This document shows, piece after piece, positions 40,359 to 44,151 of a stretch of 44,151 bases of DNA. This stretch comes from Acidimicrobiaceae bacterium (GTDB lineage: Bacteria; Actinomycetota; Acidimicrobiia; Acidimicrobiales; Aldehydirespiratoraceae), in contig JAPOQG010000221.1 in assembly GCA_026710865.1 (NCBI GenBank), forward strand, positions 1 through 44,151. The letters are read 5' to 3'. How positions within the stretch are numbered: position 1 is the first letter of the stretch; each line of letters begins with the position of its first letter. Below the pieces are notes generated by a model, which did no database searches, was not told the DNA's origin, and was given only the letters and a program-made list of their open reading frames with translations. The position numbers and the translations under genes were made by a program.

Positions 40359-42521
40359 CTAGAGGTGCTCCAGCAGTCCGGCGGCAGCCTCGGATATCAC
40401 AGTCCCGGGCTGGTACACAGCCAGCGCGCCCGCCGCCAGCAATTCGTCGACGTCGGCATCGGGGACGACCCCGCCGACGACTATGGCAATGTCGCTGCGT
40501 CCGAGCCGCTCCAGCGCGTCGCGCAACTCCGGCACCAGAGTCATGTGTCCCGCGGCCAGCGAGGACACCCCGACCACATGCACATCAGCCTCGACGGCCT
40601 GGCGGGCCACTTCTGCCGGCGTGGCGAACAGCGGACCCACGTCCACGTCGAAGCCGAGATCGGCGAAGGCGGTGGCGATCACCTTCTGGCCCCGGTCGTG
40701 GCCGTCCTGGCCGACCTTGGCCACCAGGATGCGGGGCCGCCGCCCGCGCCGGGCCGCGAACTCGTCCACCCGGCCCCGGACGTCATCGACCCCGCCGGCC
40801 TCGATGCCGTCGCCCGAATCCGGGCCGCGGGCCTCGTTGCGGTACACGCCCTGCACCGCTCTGATCTCGGCCACATGACGACCGTAGACGGTTTCGAGCG
40901 CGTCGCTGATCTCTCCGACGGTCGCGTGGGCCCGGGCGGCGTCGATCGACAGTTCCAGCAGGTTCCCCTCGCCGGTGCGGGCGGCCGCCGTCAGGGCGTC
41001 CAGGGCGGCCCGGAGAGAGGCCTCGTCCCGCTCCGCCCGCAGCTGCTCCAGCCGTGCGATCTGGCGGCGGCGGACCTCGGCGTTGTCGATGCGGCGGACC
41101 TCCACCGGTGCGCCCGCTCCGTCGGAGACCCGGTGGCGGTTCACGCCGATCACGGCCTGGCGGCCCGAGTCGATGCGGGCCTGGGTGCGAGCCGCGGCCT
41201 CCTCGATGCGGAGCTTGGGCAGGCCGGTAGAGATGGCCGCGGCCATCCCGCCCAGCTCCTCGACCTCGCAGATGTGGGTCCAGGCCCGCTCGGCCAGCAG
41301 CTTGGTGAGCCGCTCCACGTGGTAGCTGCCGCCCCAGGGGTCCACGGTGCGGGTGACGCCCGACTCGTGCTGGAGGAACAGCTGGGTGTTGCGGGCGATG
41401 CGGGCCGAGAAGTCGGTGGGCAGGGCCAGCGCCTCGTCGAAGGCGTTGGTGTGCAGCGACTGGGTGTGGCCCTGGACCGCGGCCATGGCCTCGACGCAGG
41501 TGCGGACCACGTTGTTGTAGGGATCCTGGGCGGTGAGGCTCCAGCCGCTGGTCTGGCAGTGGGTCCGCAGGCACAGCGAGCGGGGATCGCTGGGCTTGAA
41601 CCGGCTCATGAGCCGGGCCCACAGCAGGCGGGCGGCCCGCAGCTTGGCCACCTCCATGAAGAAGTTCATGCCCACACACCAGAAGAAGCTGAGCCGGGGC
41701 GCGAACTCGTCGATGCCCAGCCCCGCGGCCAGGCCTGCCCGGGCGTACTCCACGCCGTCGGCGAGGGTGTAGGCCAGCTCGATGTCGAGGGTGGCTCCGG
41801 CCTCCTGCATGTGGTAGCCCGACACCGAGACCGAGTTGAACCTCCGCATCCGCTCGGCGGTGAAGGCGATGATGTCGGCCACGATCCGCATCGACGGCGC
41901 CGGCGGGTAGATGAACGTGTTGCGGACCATGAACTCCTTGAGCACGTCGTTCTGGATGGTTCCGGCGAGCTGCTCGGGCCTCACGCCCTGCTCCTCGGCG
42001 GCCACCACGTAGAGCGCCAGCACCGGCAGCACCGCGCCGTTCATGGTCATCGACACCGTCATCTGATCCAGCGGGATCCCGTCGAACAGGATCCGCATGT
42101 CGAGGATCGAGTCGATGGCCACCCCGGCCATGCCCACGTCGCCCGCCACCCTCGGATTGTCGGAGTCGTAGCCCCTATGGGTGGGCAGGTCGAAAGCCAC
42201 CGACAGGCCCCGCTGGCCCGCGGCCAGGTTGCGGCGGTAGAAGGCGTTGGACTCCTCGGCGGTCGAGAATCCCGCGTACTGGCGGATCGTCCAGGGCCGG
42301 GTCACGTACATGGTGGGATAGGGGCCGCGCACGAACGGGGGCAGGCCCGGGTAGCTGCTGACGAAGTCGGCGCCCTCGAGGTCGGCCGGACCGGCCAGCG
42401 GCACCACGTCGATGCCCTCGGGGGTCTCGAACACCGGACCGTCCGGGAGTGATGGGGCCGGGCGGGCAACAGCGTCGCCGTCGCGAAGCTCGACCCGCGA
42501 GAAGTCTGGGATCGTGGTCAC
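40359..42521 (-). CDS. mutB: Methylmalonyl-CoA mutase, large (catalytic) subunit type
   Basis: The 720-residue protein has the substrate-binding TIM barrel ([44 protein letters not shown]) with [27 protein letters not shown]-terminal B12 domain carries the cobalamin-binding DxHxxG motif in [14 protein letters not shown], with [10 protein letters not shown] and [10 protein letters not shown]. The enzyme isomerises methylmalonyl-CoA and succinyl-CoA. Human-type and bacterial single-chain mutases have this length; no small subunit is seen here. The GTG at 42521 lies ten bases after a TAGACT box. Confidence 0.95.
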   Translation of the reverse strand: MTTIPDFSRVELRDGDAVARPAPSLPDGPVFETPEGIDVVPLAGPADLEGADFVSSYPGLPPFVRGPYPTMYVTRPWTIRQYAGFSTAEESNAFYRRNLAAGQRGLSVAFDLPTHRGYDSDNPRVAGDVGMAGVAIDSILDMRILFDGIPLDQMTVSMTMNGAVLPVLALYVVAAEEQGVRPEQLAGTIQNDVLKEFMVRNTFIYPPAPSMRIVADIIAFTAERMRRFNSVSVSGYHMQEAGATLDIELAYTLADGVEYARAGLAAGLGIDEFAPRLSFFWCVGMNFFMEVAKLRAARLLWARLMSRFKPSDPRSLCLRTHCQTSGWSLTAQDPYNNVVRTCVEAMAAVQGHTQSLHTNAFDEALALPTDFSARIARNTQLFLQHESGVTRTVDPWGGSYHVERLTKLLAERAWTHICEVEELGGMAAAISTGLPKLRIEEAAARTQARIDSGRQAVIGVNRHRVSDGAGAPVEVRRIDNAEVRRRQIARLEQLRAERDEASLRAALDALTAAARTGEGNLLELSIDAARAHATVGEISDALETVYGRHVAEIRAVQGVYRNEARGPDSGDGIEAGGVDDVRGRVDEFAARRGRRPRILVAKVGQDGHDRGQKVIATAFADLGFDVDVGPLFATPAEVARQAVEADVHVVGVSSLAAGHMTLVPELRDALERLGRSDIAIVVGGVVPDADVDELLAAGALAVYQPGTVISEAAAGLLEHL

Positions 42522-42536
42522 GGCCCGGCCGAGTCT

Positions 42537-42654
42537 ACCTGGCAGCCCACAGAGCCAAGAACGGCCTCTCCCGCTGCCAATCCCCCAACCCGCACGCGTC
42601 CCGCACGAACTGGCAGCCCACAGAGCCAAGAACGGCCTCTCCCGCTGCGAATCC
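42537..42654. repeat. Two direct copies of a second hairpin family with the shared outer stem, 71 bp apart
   Basis: Copies begin at 42537 and 42608: (A)CTGGCAGCCCACAGAGCC-AAGAAC-GGCCTCTCCCGCTGCCAAT. The outer stem GGCAGC/GCTGCC is shared with the other family, while the inner stem is AGAGCC/GGCCTCT. The first copy reaches the -10 box of the mutase gene; the second ends at the stop of the next gene. Confidence 0.9.
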
Positions 42655-42659
42655 CCCGA

Positions 42660-43001
42660 TCAGGCCAGCAGGTCGGTCAGGTCCATCACTATGAGGACGG
42701 TCAGCAGCACGATGATCCCGCCGTTCAGGGCGGTGATCGCCCATCGCCAGCGGTGACCGGCCCGCTGGAAGCGCCGGATGCTCAGCAGGTTGAACACGAT
42801 GGCCACCGCGCCGATGGCGAGGCCCAGACCCGAGCCCACCCCCGAGGCGATGCCCGCTGCGGGCAGCAGCCACGGGAACAGAACGTAGGCCAGGAAGCAG
42901 CGGAATCCCGACACGACCACCGAGGCGCTGAAGACCCGCTCGGCCGGGCGCTCGGCGGGACCGTTGGGACGGGAGACGGCTGGATCGGCGGCCGCGGTCA
43001 T
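42660..43001 (-). CDS. Small conserved actinobacterial membrane protein
   Basis: From the ATG at 43001 the 113-residue product has three hydrophobic segments (CFLAYVLFPWLLPAAGIASGVG, LGLAIGAVAIVFNLLSI, ITALNGGIIVLLTVLIVMDL). The polar loop IRRFQRAGHRWRW lies between the last two. The track starts earlier inside repeats. I do not know its function. Confidence 0.65.
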   Translation of the reverse strand: MTAAADPAVSRPNGPAERPAERVFSASVVVSGFRCFLAYVLFPWLLPAAGIASGVGSGLGLAIGAVAIVFNLLSIRRFQRAGHRWRWAITALNGGIIVLLTVLIVMDLTDLLA

Positions 43002-43077
43002 CGCCCTAGCGTGCCATGCGCCGAGCACGGCGCCACCGCGCCGCGCCCGACTTCGTCGATCGGTCGCCGAGAGCACC

Positions 43078-43206
43078 GAGAACCCGCCCGCCCCGGCAAC
43101 GCCGAGAACCCCGGCAACGCCGAGAACCCGCCCGCGCCGGCAACGCCGAGAACCCCGAGAGCGCCGAGAACCCGCCCGCGCCGGCAACGCCGAGAACCCG
43201 GGCGCG
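43078..43206. repeat. Composite tandem repeat, 26 + 18 bp alternating (44-bp period)
   Basis: GAGAACCC recurs at 43078, 43104, 43122, 43148, 43166 and 43192, giving spacings of 26, 18, 26, 18, 26. The long unit is GAGAACCCGCCCGCGCCGGCAACGCC. It fills the gap between the isochorismatase-fold gene and the small membrane protein gene. Confidence 0.9.
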
Positions 43207-43221
43207 CCTACGGGCGCCGGG

Positions 43222-43830
43222 CTAACCCAGTGCGGCCAAGACGGCGTCGGTGTCGGTGACGGTGGAGACGTTCTGCAGGGCGTAGTCGACCGCCACCCGG
43301 TGCCACTCGCCGTCGAAGGAGCCGGATGCGTCCTCCGGGAAGACGACGTAGTAACCGAGGTCGGCGCCGGTGCGGGCCGTGTGCGACATGGCCATGTTGG
43401 TGAGCACCCCGCTGAGGATCAGCGTGTCGCGGCCGAAGCCCTTGAGCATGGTGTCGAGCCGGGTGTCGTGGAAGGCGCTCATGCGCATCTTCTCGATGAT
43501 GAAGTCGCCTTCCTTGGGAGCCGTGGCCGGCGACGGCTCCGCTCCCCATGTGCCGCGGTCGAGGCTGCCAGAGGACGCCACCGCCTCGAACAGGCCGGCG
43601 TTCACCTTGAAGCCGGGCGAGCCCGGTTCCACGATGAACCACACGTGCAGCACCGGGATGCCGAGCCCGCGGCACCGGTCCGCGAGGCGGTTGATGTTGG
43701 CTTCGAGATTCTGCTCCGCGTGGTGGGCGCGGGACTCCGGCGTCGAGAACGCACCGCCCTCGGTGAGGGACGCGTTCTGCATGTCCTGGATGATCAGGGC
43801 ACAGCGTCCAGGGTCCAGTTCCAATGCCAT
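43222..43830 (-). CDS. Isochorismatase-fold hydrolase lacking the usual catalytic cysteine
   Basis: The 202-residue protein has the family aspartate in CALIIQDMQNAS and the lysine in FIIEKMRMSAFHDT. In the place of the cysteine it reads SGVLTNMAMSHTARTGADLGYYVVFPEDA, where cysteine hydrolases have TNxCV. Only two cysteines exist and neither is at that site. True isochorismatases (EntB type) do not use cysteine, so activity on a vinyl ether is possible; an inactive or repurposed protein is the alternative. AAGGAGG precedes the ATG by four bases. It is 94 bases downstream of an SMP-30-like gene on the same strand, perhaps one catabolic operon. Confidence 0.82.
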   Translation of the reverse strand: MALELDPGRCALIIQDMQNASLTEGGAFSTPESRAHHAEQNLEANINRLADRCRGLGIPVLHVWFIVEPGSPGFKVNAGLFEAVASSGSLDRGTWGAEPSPATAPKEGDFIIEKMRMSAFHDTRLDTMLKGFGRDTLILSGVLTNMAMSHTARTGADLGYYVVFPEDASGSFDGEWHRVAVDYALQNVSTVTDTDAVLAALG

Positions 43831-43924
43831 GGGGCCTCCTTCGAGGTTCGAGGGTGGACTCGGGAAGTTCGGGTGGCGGATGTTCGGGTGGTGGATGCGG
43901 GCGCGGCTCGGCGTGTGGGCGCCC

Positions 43925-44151
43925 TCAGGCCCCCATGAAAGCCTCGCGGTGGGGGCCGACGATGGTCGGCAGCGCCCGCACGGTGGTGGACGAAGCGAAG
44001 AACAGGGTGTGGAAGTCGCGTCCTCCCCAGTGCAGGTTGGCCACCACCTCGTCGATCTCGACGGTGCCCAGGTGGTTGGCGTCGGCGTCGAACACCCACA
44101 CGCCGCCGGGGCCCGTCACCCAGATGTTGCCCTGCTCGTCGCACTTCATGC
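43925..44151 (-). CDS. SMP-30/gluconolactonase-like protein, C-terminal part
   Basis: The last 75 residues of a six-bladed beta-propeller protein are visible: MKCDEQGNIWVTGPGGVWVFDADANHLGTVEI and VVANLHWGGRDFHTLFFASSTTV. The DEQGNIWVTGPGGVWVFD blade and the NLHWGG..LF.ASST ending are typical of SMP-30/gluconolactonase-type lactonases. The rest lies beyond 44151. Substrate unknown. Confidence 0.85.
   Translation of the reverse strand, partial: MKCDEQGNIWVTGPGGVWVFDADANHLGTVEIDEVVANLHWGGRDFHTLFFASSTTVRALPTIVGPHREAFMGA

Overview
The window is high-GC, gene-dense bacterial DNA. Its content points to an actinobacterium: a mycothiol-type formaldehyde dehydrogenase, a B12-dependent methylmalonyl-CoA mutase with MeaB, MEP-pathway IspD/IspF, and many starts with a TAnnnT box 6-7 bases before ATG/GTG, the geometry of leaderless transcription. 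The cysteine-paired SLH repeats of the large surface protein remind me of Acidimicrobiia, but that class assignment is inference.

Layout. 0-3.2 kb: partial mycothiol-dependent dehydrogenase (-), DUF2277, pcm, a small coupled ORF and a YczE-like membrane protein. 3.4-7.2 kb: threonine aldolase, guanine deaminase-like amidohydrolase, haloalkane dehalogenase-like hydrolase. 7.2-11 kb: a VapBC-type pair, an Fpg/MutM-type glycosylase, engB, and an AAA/DUF4143 ATPase that may be a small insertion. 11.1-15.3 kb: aminotransferase, nitronate monooxygenase and acyl-CoA dehydrogenase, all on the minus strand. 15.5-17.9 kb: a small protein with a frameshifted retropepsin-like partner, a CBS-less IMP dehydrogenase-type protein and a small basic protein. 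18-20.1 kb: debris (IS630-type transposase end, pilin-like fragment) around an AAA ATPase. 20.2-24.3 kb: a 1376-aa secreted protein with cadherin-like, arylsulfotransferase-like and SLH domains and a G10 run in its signal peptide. 24.8-30.5 kb: P450, SDR, RDD protein, RlmB, IspF, IspD. 30.5-39 kb: Crp-like regulator, ADP-ribosylglycohydrolase, a secreted/membrane protein pair divergent from a LuxR-type HTH protein, a DeoR remnant, and a lipoprotein/DUF262 pair. 39.4-44.15 kb: meaB, methylmalonyl-CoA mutase, a small membrane protein, an isochorismatase-fold protein and the end of an SMP-30-like gene.

The most striking signal lies between the genes. Many gaps carry two to four direct repeats with periods mostly of 59-78 bp. 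One family, 46-nt hairpins with a fixed outer stem (AACTGGCAGC...GCTGCCAAT) spaced 71-72 bp apart, occurs at five loci; the inner stem differs at one of these, and a single related hairpin occurs at a sixth place. Other arrays duplicate a gene's own promoter and start (guanine deaminase, DUF2277) or its last codons and stop (mutM-like, ispF). In the guanine deaminase array, the mini-ORFs are linked by ATGA overlaps, recalling mycobacterial MIRU elements. No tRNA, rRNA, CRISPR array or intact transposon was recognised.
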